A stretch of DNA of 40,297 nucleotides from Rhodospirillaceae bacterium (GTDB lineage Bacteria > Pseudomonadota > Alphaproteobacteria > UBA7985). The position numbers and the translations under genes are program-made. Within the stretch, counting starts at the first letter, position 1; every line of letters starts with the position of its first letter. Below are positions 9,717 through 19,225 of the stretch, piece after piece. Location of the stretch: NCBI GenBank assembly GCA_002700865.1, contig PAFB01000141.1, positions 1 to 40,297 of the forward strand, written 5' to 3'. The notes beneath the pieces were generated by a model. The model searched no databases. It worked only from the letters and a program-made list of their open reading frames with translations, and was not told where the DNA came from.

Positions 9717-10691
9717 ATGAAAGTCATCGAATACAACCGGATTGGTAATCCAGCCGACGTCCTTGAGATCAAGGAAGTACCCTCGCGTGCGCCGGCGGGC
9801 GGGTGAAGTTCGCGTGCAGGTTCTGGCGACCCCCATTCACCCGTCCAACTTGCTTCAGATTGCCGGTCTGTACGGCACCATGGCAACGTTTCCGTCGACC
9901 CCGGGTGCCGAAGGCGTCGGTGCGGTGGTGGAGATTGGTGAAGGTGTCAGTCATTTGCAGGCAGGCCAAAAGGTATTGCTGGCAGGTGTTGGCGGCACAT
10001 GGCGCGAAGAGATTACAGCACCGGCACAGGCTTTCATCCCTGTTCCCGATGGCGATCTGGACCAACTGTCCATGGCAGTCATCAACCCCATGACCGCTCA
10101 TTTACTTCTCACCGCAATAACAGACCTGAAAGAGGGCGATTGGATCATCCAGAGTGCGGCGAATTCAGCGGTTGGCGAATACCTGATTCAATTGGCGGCG
10201 CAGAGGGGCATCAATACGATCAACGCGGTGCGACGCGAAAGCTGGCCCCTGAGCTTAAGTCACTGGGTGCAACTGTTGTTCTGGTCGATGGGCCCAATCT
10301 GGTTGACGAGGCGCAAGCGGCGACCGGCGGCGCTGACATTGTTTACGGCATTGACAGCGTGGGTGGAGAAACCTTTTCCCGGATGTTACAAACCCTGTGC
10401 TTCGGCGGAACCCTTGCTTCCTATGGCTTGCTGTCAATGCAGCAACCTTCACTGGATCTGTCCAAAGTCATTTTCAACGATATTCGTGTCAAAGGCTTTT
10501 GATTGGCCAAATGGTTTGAAACCGCTTCTCCCGAAGACAAACAAACAGCGTTTGGCACGATCATCCCGCTCATCGCAGGCGGCAGCATCAAATCGACCAT
10601 CGACGCCCGCTTCAAGCTTGAAGACATCGCCAAAGCGGTGACTCGGGCAGGAGAGTCAGGACGCGGCGGCAAAGTGCTTTTGACGCCTTGA
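9717..10691 (+). pseudogene. Zinc-independent MDR / quinone oxidoreductase-like gene, disrupted
   Basis: MKVIEYNRIGNPADVLEIKEVPSRAPAG / GEVRVQVLATPIHPSNLLQIAG...NAVRRE / LAPELKSLGATVVLVDG...FNDIRVKGF* / LAKWFETASPEDK split over two frames plus a TGA at 10500-10502. Confidence 0.85.
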
Positions 10692-10767
10692 TTGACGTCA
10701 AGGCCGGGCGGTGCGCCCTTCACAGCGCCGCCCGGCAGACCGCGACTTGAGCGCGTACGCCGCGCGG

Positions 10768-11736
10768 TCAGGCCACCATTTCTTCAATCAGTTTCTGGAT
10801 GGCGAGAGCATCATTGAAGGATGCGAGCCTCTGCTGACGGGTATCAAATTGGACCGCCAACTGATCCAACTGTCCGTGATAGGCAGCGATTGGCAAGTGC
10901 TGGTTTGCGTCCAGAACCGTTTCAGTGCCCGCTGTACTTTCAAGGATCAGATTGTACCAGTTATCGAACCTCAGACACCCTTTGCTGCCCAGAATTCTAT
11001 AGCTCGCCGTGTCATGCCGCTCGCCCCCGACGACACCCGAAACCGTCACTCGACCCAAGGCCGTATCCCAAATTGCCAGCATGACGGTTTCTGAGCCTTC
11101 CTGCGGCGGCTCAAATCGCGCTAAAACCGGACCGCTCAGGCTTGGCATTCCCAGTAAGAGCAGCGTCAAATAGGCGTGGTGCGAGATCATTTCTCGGGTG
11201 AAACCGCCTTCGGCCCGTGTTGATAACCAGTGCGCATGGGCTTGAAATGCGCGCGGCCAGCGGCTCAAACGTACATCGAGTTCGGCTCCCACAATGTCAC
11301 CGATGGTGCCTTCATCAATCAGCTGTTTGGCGCGGAGCGCGGCGGGCGCGCCGGAATAGACAAAATTGACAGCCTGCTCCAAGCCACTGGCGTTCATTTC
11401 TCGGGTGAGCCCTGTACTGTCTTCGATATCGACCCCAAGGGGCTTTTCACAGAAGATCCTCCACCCTTTCGCAATGCCGTGACGGACATACTCAGCGTGC
11501 GATTTTGGCGGTGTGCTGACGTACAGGACGTCGATGTCATCTCGGGAAAGCACAGCCTCAAAATCGTTGGTGCTGCTGATGTCAGGTGCCTGTTCACGGA
11601 ACGCTGATAGTGCAGATGCCGACGCATCAAACCCGATGACGGGCTCAAAGCGATCGTGGTTTTGCATGGTCCCGATCATGCGGGTTCCAACGGCACCTAG
11701 GCCAACAACGGCCACTCTATAGGTCTTTTGATTCAT
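10768..11736 (-). CDS. Gfo/Idh/MocA family oxidoreductase
   Basis: YRVAVVGLGAVGTRMIG; DVLYVSTPPKSHAEYVRHGIAKGWRIFCEKPLGVD. Confidence 0.92.
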   Translation of the reverse strand: MNQKTYRVAVVGLGAVGTRMIGTMQNHDRFEPVIGFDASASALSAFREQAPDISSTNDFEAVLSRDDIDVLYVSTPPKSHAEYVRHGIAKGWRIFCEKPLGVDIEDSTGLTREMNASGLEQAVNFVYSGAPAALRAKQLIDEGTIGDIVGAELDVRLSRWPRAFQAHAHWLSTRAEGGFTREMISHHAYLTLLLLGMPSLSGPVLARFEPPQEGSETVMLAIWDTALGRVTVSGVVGGERHDTASYRILGSKGCLRFDNWYNLILESTAGTETVLDANQHLPIAAYHGQLDQLAVQFDTRQQRLASFNDALAIQKLIEEMVA

Positions 11737-11802
11737 CGTTCCCCTGCCTTTGGCCCGCTTGATTAGAGCAGCTGAGCCGAATGTATGCCCTGATCACGGT
11801 GT

Positions 11803-12585
11803 TCAGAGGGTCTGTGCCTTGAACCACCGTTTTCGGCGATCACGGACCTCAAGCCAAAAAACCACACCAACACATAGGGCTGTCCACGCCAACCAGCTTG
11901 CTACCCAGACGGCCTCTGGCACGCCAGTCAATACGGCCAGACCTGCGGCGTCTGAGTACTCGCCAAAACCAAAGAGGTAGGAAACTGAGCGCAGTCCACC
12001 GGTAATCATCGTTGCCGCTACGATCCGCTGCACCCAGTCTACGGGAATGTATCGTTTGAGCACCGTTGCACAGATCAGCGCGAGCATGAGCAGGCTCAGA
12101 ACAAGGATGGCCCCGATAGACAGGGTTGTTGCGGGGTCTGCCTTGGGCAACAATAACAAGGCAAGGGTCAAGACGATGGCAACGGCAAGCAAGGTGCCTT
12201 GCGTTTCCAACCCGCGGTCATTGGCTTCCCAATAAAGGAAGGCACCAACCAAAGGCGGCATGGCATAGCCAACCCAGCCGATGGGAAAGGCCGCGCTGTT
12301 GAGCATATATGACACGCTGCCGCCGCCATCCCAGTAAAGGTTGAACTCCAGAATTTCGCTTGTGCTGGCCAAGACAACCAAGGCATGGCCGAACTCGTGG
12401 AAAAAGGTGTCGAACCATTCAAACCAAATGCTGATTGGGATCAGCACCAGCCCGAGCGGGCCCAGCATCCCGCTGAACTGGATCAAGATCAGGCTCACAA
12501 GCGCAGCAATCGCCATTTCCCTTGCGACTTTTCGGCGAAAGGCGGGAGGCTGGGGCGGGTTGGATGGCGTTTCTGAATCAGACAT
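11803..12585 (-). CDS. M50-like membrane metallopeptidase family protein
   Basis: DTFFHEFGHALVVL (HExxH) within a multi-helix membrane protein. Confidence 0.7.
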   Translation of the reverse strand: MSDSETPSNPPQPPAFRRKVAREMAIAALVSLILIQFSGMLGPLGLVLIPISIWFEWFDTFFHEFGHALVVLASTSEILEFNLYWDGGGSVSYMLNSAAFPIGWVGYAMPPLVGAFLYWEANDRGLETQGTLLAVAIVLTLALLLLPKADPATTLSIGAILVLSLLMLALICATVLKRYIPVDWVQRIVAATMITGGLRSVSYLFGFGEYSDAAGLAVLTGVPEAVWVASWLAWTALCVGVVFWLEVRDRRKRWFKAQTL

Positions 12586-12811
12586 AAGTCAACCATTCTG
12601 CATATTGCGTGCGGGGCAGCATAATTATGTCTTTTGCATTAATCCATATCACGCCGATAGGCGCTGAAAGCCAAATCCGCTCAAAGCGCCCTGCCAGACC
12701 GACTGCTTATTCTCGATTTCGACCGTAAACTTTGAAGTCTTACTGGACAGCACACGGGCAGTCCTGTTTTTTCATGGCGTTAATTCGGGGCTGTCAGGGA
12801 GGCGGAGCGGC

Positions 12812-14020
12812 GTGACTCGGACGCGAACAACGAGCTTGGCAACGCACGTCCTGCGCTCAAACAACAGATTTGCGGTGCTGAGTTGCCTGCGAGCCAACGG
12901 GCCCCTGTCTCGTGCAGCCTTGGCCGAGGCCCTTCAACTGAGCGCGCCTACCCTCACCAACATCACCAACCAGCTCATTGAAGAAGGGGCTTTAGAGGTC
13001 GCTACTGAGCAACCGGCCAGCAATACCGGTTACGGTCGACCGAGGGTCAATTTGCAACTTTCTGGACAGCATTCCTACGTTGCAACCTGCATAATGACCT
13101 TCAATGGCGTGGTGGTCGAAGTGATCAATTTTGCAGGGGAGGCGGTGAGTCAGACATCCTCCGCCCAAGTCATCCAGAACCTGGACGGGCACCATCTGTC
13201 CAAGCTGGTGCAGGATTTGGTCGCCCAAGCCGCTCACGCCTCAGACGTTGCAATCGAAAAGCTCTGCATTTCTATCCAGGGCGTAACCACCGCCGAACAC
13301 AGCGAGATATTGTGGTCTCCGGTTGTTTTCGATGATGCCCTGAACTTCCCACAACTCATTGAACAAGAGATGGGAATCCCGGTTTTTGTCGCGAACGATG
13401 CTGCGATGATGGCTCAGGGAATCCACGCCCGAAATGGTTTTGCCGAAAATAGCTTTGCTGCCGTGCTGATGTCCTACGGGATTGGCCTGGGTCTTTATCG
13501 TGAGGGAACAGCCTTTGTCGGCAACAGTTCCAGTGCCGCGGAAATGGGTCATTTGCCTTACATCGCCGGAGGCGCGAAGTGCCGGTGCGGTAAGCAAGGC
13601 TGCATCGAGGCTTACGCCAGCGACTACGCTATTCTCCGGCGCTCACAGGGATTGCCCACCAGCGAGTTGATCGCAGACCGCGTCAGCAACGATGACATCA
13701 CGGCAATCTATCAGCGCGCCGAAGCCGGGGATCAAGCGGCAAAAGCTGCTGTGCTGGACGCTGCAAAGGCGCTTGGTTTTGCCCTGGCCTCGCTGTTTTC
13801 CATCTTCGATGCTTTCCCCGTGGTCTTTGTTGGCCCTGCTGCGCGGTTACTGCCGCTGATGGAACCGCAACTGCGGCTCAGCCTTCGCGAAAACTTCAGG
13901 ATCAACCGGCGGGTTGATGTCAGCTTTACAGTGCTGGAGGACGATCAGGCGTTATCGCTGGCGGGCACAAAAGCCTACGCGCTGACGAAAGTTGACCGCC
14001 AGTTGGCGGACCAACGCTAA
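12812..14020 (+). CDS. ROK family transcriptional regulator/sugar kinase-like (GTG start)
   Basis: N-terminal HTH LSRAALAEALQLSAPTLTNITNQLIEEGALE; CRCGKQGCIEAYAS ROK signature. Confidence 0.9.
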   Translation: MTRTRTTSLATHVLRSNNRFAVLSCLRANGPLSRAALAEALQLSAPTLTNITNQLIEEGALEVATEQPASNTGYGRPRVNLQLSGQHSYVATCIMTFNGVVVEVINFAGEAVSQTSSAQVIQNLDGHHLSKLVQDLVAQAAHASDVAIEKLCISIQGVTTAEHSEILWSPVVFDDALNFPQLIEQEMGIPVFVANDAAMMAQGIHARNGFAENSFAAVLMSYGIGLGLYREGTAFVGNSSSAAEMGHLPYIAGGAKCRCGKQGCIEAYASDYAILRRSQGLPTSELIADRVSNDDITAIYQRAEAGDQAAKAAVLDAAKALGFALASLFSIFDAFPVVFVGPAARLLPLMEPQLRLSLRENFRINRRVDVSFTVLEDDQALSLAGTKAYALTKVDRQLADQR

Positions 14021-14045
14021 CGACGCCAAGACGCGACGACGCCAA

Positions 14046-15218
14046 TCAGAACTCGTAAAACGTGGTATTGCCGTGAAAGGTAATCCAACTGCGGACGAAT
14101 TGCTGATAGCTTTGCACCAAAGTCAGCTGCTGCCCCTTAAGTGCGCCCTCTGTGCACTGGCCGAAATGGTTCCACATGGACCCTGTTCCGAGGTCACGAA
14201 TACCCGCTTCAGTGCGCTCGAATTCCAGAATTTCAGCGCCATGCCTGCGGTCGTACACAAACCCGGACGTCTGGTCAGGGTCGACCAGAACGAGCAGGGC
14301 ATGGTCTCCGACTTGATCCTGCACGAGACCCCTTCCCTGCAACTGGGACCAGTCGTAGGCGCGGGCGTGCTCGCCCAAGTCGACGCCAATGACCAAAGGC
14401 GGCGAACCGACCATGTGCCAGGCGGGTTTGCTGGCCTCGTAGTTGAGCAGCTTGCCGAAGAACTCGTATCGGTGCGTGAAGGTCGGGTCATACTGCAAGA
14501 CCAGCGACTCAGGGTACTTTGTCAGCCAATTACCCAAGGTCATCTGCTCACAGGGGTAATCCTCAAGAACGCGTCCCTTCAGCGGTCCTTTTGCGGCCTC
14601 ACCGGTCTCCTGCCGCCACCAGGTACCGGTTTCACTGTCCCGGAAGGTGGCATTGAAGGAAACCGCGCCAACCAGTGTCAGCGTCAGCGGTCGGCCATCA
14701 ACCACGGTGTCATAAACCCGGCCACTCTGGCACAGGCCACAGTACGTGATCCACAGCGGCTTGTTGCCGACGGTATCGGGGATTTGGTGGTGCCAGTAGA
14801 CCATATTTGCCGGGAAGGCCTTGGCCTCGCCGTCAACGACAACCCCAATGATTTGCAGCCCAAGATCGACCTTGTTTTCAGCAGCGCCAACGAAGGTTTT
14901 CTGCGTGATCAGCGGAAACTTGATCCGGCCAACCCACCAACGATTGAACAACCAATAGACCCCCAACCAGAGCGCCAGCAGTGGCACAGCCCAGAGAACC
15001 ATGCTCAGGCGATCCGCCGCTGGGACCAGCAGCGCAGAACCAGCGATGGCCAGTCCGGCCACCACGCGCATCGCGCCAATGGTGGACCACATGAAGTAGG
15101 CGAGATCCATCTGCCAGGAAAAACGCTGCAGGACGGGCGGCGTGCCGTTGGCGCTGAGGCCCTTGATCAACTCCAAGGCAGCGATAAGCAATAGCAGGAC
15201 GACAAATACGGTAAGCAC
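14046..15218 (-). CDS. DUF3179 domain-containing membrane protein (copy 2)
   Basis: Clear paralogue of 3285..4460: KGLSANGTPP, ITYCGLCQSGRVYD, GTWWRQETGEAAKG, SYQQFVRSWITFH. Confidence 0.82.
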   Translation of the reverse strand: MLTVFVVLLLLIAALELIKGLSANGTPPVLQRFSWQMDLAYFMWSTIGAMRVVAGLAIAGSALLVPAADRLSMVLWAVPLLALWLGVYWLFNRWWVGRIKFPLITQKTFVGAAENKVDLGLQIIGVVVDGEAKAFPANMVYWHHQIPDTVGNKPLWITYCGLCQSGRVYDTVVDGRPLTLTLVGAVSFNATFRDSETGTWWRQETGEAAKGPLKGRVLEDYPCEQMTLGNWLTKYPESLVLQYDPTFTHRYEFFGKLLNYEASKPAWHMVGSPPLVIGVDLGEHARAYDWSQLQGRGLVQDQVGDHALLVLVDPDQTSGFVYDRRHGAEILEFERTEAGIRDLGTGSMWNHFGQCTEGALKGQQLTLVQSYQQFVRSWITFHGNTTFYEF

Positions 15219-15281
15219 TGTTGTTTCCTAGATGGTCTGGTCAAAAATCAGGATCGCAGCACCCAAGCAACGACAGTGCGA

Positions 15282-16379
15282 TCACGGACTCCGGTAGGCC
15301 TGCCCCAACTTGTTCCATAAATCGAGGAAGATTTCATCCCGCTGCACATCATAAGCTTCCCGCATCGGATGCCGGTCATCGCTTTTCGCCCAGAACAGGT
15401 CGTCCGTCAGCTTCGGCGACGTGGTCATGAAGGTGGCAACCCAGCTTGGGTTGATCAGCCAGGCGATGTTAATGATGTCCCAGATGACCCAAGTCCGCTT
15501 CTCCCTGTTGGTTATCGCGAACATGTCGTGCAGCGGATTGTGCGTGAACAGGTGAAACAGGTAGTCAGCAACGTCGCTTTGTCCCTTCACGTAATCCCGC
15601 ATTTCAGCGAACGAAATCTTGAGCTGCGCACCCACGTGATAACCGGGCAGGTAAACGTGGGGTACGCCGCAGTCGAACAGCAGCCGCGATGCGTGGACAT
15701 CTTGAACCAGATTGAGCGAAGGTCGATTGTTGTGCGGTGCGTGAGACGGGAAGGATGAGGTCCAAATCACCACAATATTCTCTCGGATATCAGGCGCTTT
15801 GAGGATGGCCGAAGCGATGTTGGTGACGCAGCCCATAGCCGCGATGTACAGCGACTGGTCGGTCTTTCGGGCGAGCTCGATAATGGTGTCAACAGCCTCG
15901 GATTCGACGATGTCGGTTTCATGGGCCATGTACCGGGTCGCCCCGCGGAATACCCGGCCCGCATGAGGTTCCTTCATCTTGTCGAAGATCGTGATGATTT
16001 CCTGATAACTCAGCTCCATACCTTCATCGGGCAAGGTGAAGTTTAGGTCTGCCGCCCGCCGTCCCTGTGCGTGCAGGCGCTCGATCCAGCCTTGGAACCC
16101 GCCCACCAAATATTCTGAATAAGCCTTGCCGCTCTCAATCGCTTGTTCGGCGGCGAGCAGGCCGGGCTTATGATGAGCGAAGGAAAACGGCTCGGCTGTC
16201 ACGGCCTCCACCGTCATATGGTCGGGCGAAAGCAATGCCCAGGCTACGGCGTATTGGTCATCAATCTCGTTCGCCGTGTCAGTATCAATAAGCAAACGCA
16301 CCGGCTGGTCTGTCGGCAGTTTCAGGCGTTCTTCGATCAGAGCTTTGGATAGGGGTTCAAAGCCTTGTTGGGCGGACAT
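15282..16379 (-). CDS. Nucleoside hydrolase family protein
   Basis: VRLLIDTDTANEIDDQYAVAWALLSPD; YIAAMGCVTNIASAIL; NLVQDVHASRLLFDCGVP. Confidence 0.85.
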   Translation of the reverse strand: MSAQQGFEPLSKALIEERLKLPTDQPVRLLIDTDTANEIDDQYAVAWALLSPDHMTVEAVTAEPFSFAHHKPGLLAAEQAIESGKAYSEYLVGGFQGWIERLHAQGRRAADLNFTLPDEGMELSYQEIITIFDKMKEPHAGRVFRGATRYMAHETDIVESEAVDTIIELARKTDQSLYIAAMGCVTNIASAILKAPDIRENIVVIWTSSFPSHAPHNNRPSLNLVQDVHASRLLFDCGVPHVYLPGYHVGAQLKISFAEMRDYVKGQSDVADYLFHLFTHNPLHDMFAITNREKRTWVIWDIINIAWLINPSWVATFMTTSPKLTDDLFWAKSDDRHPMREAYDVQRDEIFLDLWNKLGQAYRSP

Positions 16380-16380
16380 A

Positions 16381-17148
16381 CTACAGCTCCTGTGCGATTG
16401 GACTGGTGTGCCGAAGCTGGCGTGTCGATTGCGCAAGGTTAAAGCTCACAGACCCCATGCGAAGCACTTCTTCATGGAAGACGATTTTGCCGTCATCGTC
16501 GAAAGCCGAGCACGCTTGCTTGAGCAGCGGCTGGCCCACCGGCATGGCAAACATCTCTGCCAGCGGCGCGTCAGCCAGAATCGGGCTGATGTCCTCACAA
16601 GCCGCCGACCATGTCAGAGCGAAACGGTCACTCAGGATGCGCAGGATCGACTGATTGGGGCCAAGCTCGGGAAAATCTTCCGGGCGCGCGCCGTCGAGAT
16701 ACTGGGTTGGCGCGTAAGTTTGGACGAGCATGCTGGGCCGATTATCCACCAGCCGCAGCCGCACAACACGCGTGACCGGCAGCGCTCTCAACTCAGCAGG
16801 CAGCGCCGCAAGACTGGGGTCATCGGGTGCAAAGTGATCGATCGAAATGAACTTGGACCGCGGCTCGAGACCCGCCCGCAACATGGCGTCGGTAAAGGAC
16901 GTCAGACAGGTGTCGGAGGCTGGCGTCAGCGTGATCACCCGGTAGCCGCTACCCTGGCGGCTCTCGACGTAACCATCCTGAATCAGCATATCGAGCGCGC
17001 GTCGGATGGTTACCCGGCTCACACCGAATTGCCCGGCCAATTCCACTTCGGTCGGCACGCGTCCACCAACTGGATAATGCCCGTCTTTCAGTCGTTTGAG
17101 GATCGAGCGGTAGGTACGCTCGTACTTTGGCACGCTATCAGTTTCCAT
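16381..17148 (-). CDS. GntR family transcriptional regulator (HutC/UTRA type)
   Basis: YPVGGRVPTEVELAGQFGVSRVTIRRALDMLIQDGYVESRQGSGYRV plus UTRA-like C-terminus. Confidence 0.93.
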   Translation of the reverse strand: METDSVPKYERTYRSILKRLKDGHYPVGGRVPTEVELAGQFGVSRVTIRRALDMLIQDGYVESRQGSGYRVITLTPASDTCLTSFTDAMLRAGLEPRSKFISIDHFAPDDPSLAALPAELRALPVTRVVRLRLVDNRPSMLVQTYAPTQYLDGARPEDFPELGPNQSILRILSDRFALTWSAACEDISPILADAPLAEMFAMPVGQPLLKQACSAFDDDGKIVFHEEVLRMGSVSFNLAQSTRQLRHTSPIAQEL

Positions 17149-17195
17149 TGGTTCTGTTTCCCTGTTTTCCTCGAAGGTCGCTTTCCGGGCGATGC

Positions 17196-18860
17196 TTAGG
17201 TTTGTGGGTTACGCTCGGCCTTACGGAGAAGGCGTCGATTGATCTTTCCGGACGACGTCATGGGAAAATCTGTCACAAAGACAACTTCTCGGGGTGCCTT
17301 GTAACCGCCCAGCGCGTCACGGACATGGTGGCGGAGGGTGTCTGCTAGCACGGTGTCACCACTCACCCCGACGTGCAGCTTGATCAGAGCCTTGACGATG
17401 GCGCCACGGTCGGGGTCGGGCTTGCCGATCACTGCCACCTCTGCAACGGCAGAATGGGCAAGCAGGCATTCTTCGATCTCTGCCGGTCCGATACGGAAGC
17501 CTGACGACTTGATCAGGTCGTCCGACCGGCCTTTGTACCAGTAGTATCCATCGCGATCTCGGACCGCGATATCGTTGGTACGCAAAAACGCCCCAAGGCT
17601 CATTTCTGCAGTTTTTTGCGGATCACGGTAGTAGCCCAGAAAGCGGGTTGGGGAAGTGTCTGGCGTGACGATTTCGCCCTCCTCGCCCTCGGCCACTTCG
17701 TTGCCCTGAGCGTCAACCAGTCTGACATCGTGGCCGGGATAAGCCCGCCCCATGGAACCCGGCCTGCGCGGAAACAAAGCCGCGCAGTTGCCGATCAGGT
17801 GATTGACCTCGGTCATGCCGTAAAACTCATTACAGACCGCGCCCAGCCGGGTTTCCACCCATTGTAACGTTTCCGCCGCCAACGCTTCACCGCCGGTACA
17901 AATGACACGCAGGTTCAGGTCATAATGCTGATTTGGGTGCGCTGTCTGCGCCAGCCGTTTGATGGCCGTTGGTGCGAGGAAGACATGCGTGACGCGGTGC
18001 CGCTCCATGAAAGCGTAGGCCTGTTCTGCCTTGAATCGCGCCAGACTGGTTGCCACGGGGCGGCCTGCCATCCAGGCTGGAAACAGCATATCCAGCAGTC
18101 CGCCAACCCACGCCCAGTCCGAGGGTGAGTAGTAGACCGCGTCCTCGTCTTCCATCGCAAGGTTGAAGAACAGATTGATCGAAGGCGCGTATGCCGCCAG
18201 TACCCGATGCGCGTGCAAAATACCCTTGGGCTTTCCGGTCGAACCGGAGGTGTACATCAGCAGCGCTGGATCATCGCGACCTGTGTAGGCTGGCTCAAAG
18301 TCAGCCGGGGCCGGGGTTTCAAGGCTCAGCCCGAGATCGTGCTCGTCCGGCGCAGGGTCGCGGCACAGGACGTGGCGCAGATGCGGGACGTCTTCGGCAA
18401 GGCTTGCACGCAAGGGCGACCAGGCCGCATCCGTGGTCAGAATAACCGGAAGCGCACAGTCATTCATCGCGTGCTTTATGGTGTCGGGGCCGTACAACTG
18501 GGACAAGGTAACGGCAACACCACCAAGTTTACAGACTGCCATATGGGCAATACCGGTGTCAGGGGATTGGCCGGTGTGAATGCCGATCAGGGCGCCCGGT
18601 CCATACCCTAAAGCCTTGAGCTTGGCCGCCAAATTAGTCGCCGCCGCGTCAATGTCAGCGAAAGTCTGAACCTGCACGGAGCCATCTTCACGCTCATACA
18701 CCATCGCAGGCTTATCGCGGCGTTCAGGGCTCAGGTGTCGCCCGACTGTCATATGGAAAATGTTGCTCTCCGGGGCAACGGCGATCTCATAGCCCATGCC
18801 GGCTTGCCGGAGATTCATGGCGGGTAGCAGCGCTTCGGGAATGGAAAAAGATGAGGTCAT
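17196..18860 (-). CDS. AMP-binding acyl-CoA synthetase/ligase
   Basis: LLMYTSGSTGKPKGILHAHR, FYGMTEVNHLIGN, YYWYKGRSDDLIKSSGFRIGPAEIE, SSGKINRRLLR. Confidence 0.94.
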   Translation of the reverse strand: MTSSFSIPEALLPAMNLRQAGMGYEIAVAPESNIFHMTVGRHLSPERRDKPAMVYEREDGSVQVQTFADIDAAATNLAAKLKALGYGPGALIGIHTGQSPDTGIAHMAVCKLGGVAVTLSQLYGPDTIKHAMNDCALPVILTTDAAWSPLRASLAEDVPHLRHVLCRDPAPDEHDLGLSLETPAPADFEPAYTGRDDPALLMYTSGSTGKPKGILHAHRVLAAYAPSINLFFNLAMEDEDAVYYSPSDWAWVGGLLDMLFPAWMAGRPVATSLARFKAEQAYAFMERHRVTHVFLAPTAIKRLAQTAHPNQHYDLNLRVICTGGEALAAETLQWVETRLGAVCNEFYGMTEVNHLIGNCAALFPRRPGSMGRAYPGHDVRLVDAQGNEVAEGEEGEIVTPDTSPTRFLGYYRDPQKTAEMSLGAFLRTNDIAVRDRDGYYWYKGRSDDLIKSSGFRIGPAEIEECLLAHSAVAEVAVIGKPDPDRGAIVKALIKLHVGVSGDTVLADTLRHHVRDALGGYKAPREVVFVTDFPMTSSGKINRRLLRKAERNPQT

Positions 18861-19225
18861 GCTGTGTCCTCCAACCCTAAAACCAGCCGCGGCGGGTCAC
18901 TGGCCTGCAACACAAGGGGAGACTGGGCCACAGTCGCCGTGGATTGCAGGGCAACGGTGGTCAGTCCGTCAGCGCCGTCAAACTGGGCAAGGGCAAAGTC
19001 GCCGTCGAGCCCGCTGGTCCGGGTTATCACTGTCGCCCTACCGGACAAGATCACCCACTCACCCTCTGCACTGCCGCACGTGCACGTCCGCAAGGGTGGA
19101 AAGCTGACCCGCCCACAGGCTGCGCACACCCGCGCGACCGCCCGACCTTGAGTGAGCCCTTCGACAAAGGGCGATAGCCAGCCAGCCTTCAGGTCATATT
19201 CCAGTGGCAGATGAACCGTTGTCAT
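18857..19225 (-). CDS. DUF35/OB-fold zinc-ribbon acyl-CoA-associated protein
   Basis: VCAACGRVSFPPLRTCTCGSAEGEWV followed by OB-fold-like region; overlaps thiolase and CoA ligase genes. Confidence 0.82.
   Translation of the reverse strand: MTTVHLPLEYDLKAGWLSPFVEGLTQGRAVARVCAACGRVSFPPLRTCTCGSAEGEWVILSGRATVITRTSGLDGDFALAQFDGADGLTTVALQSTATVAQSPLVLQASDPPRLVLGLEDTA

Noticed and set aside
13992-15194. 400-aa plus-strand ORF opposite DUF3179 copy 2
   Set aside because: Antisense shadow ORF of a well-supported CDS; composition rich in R/Q/H/P with no recognisable motifs.
16276-17199. 307-aa plus-strand ORF across GntR
   Set aside because: Antisense to a clear GntR gene; no domain recognised.
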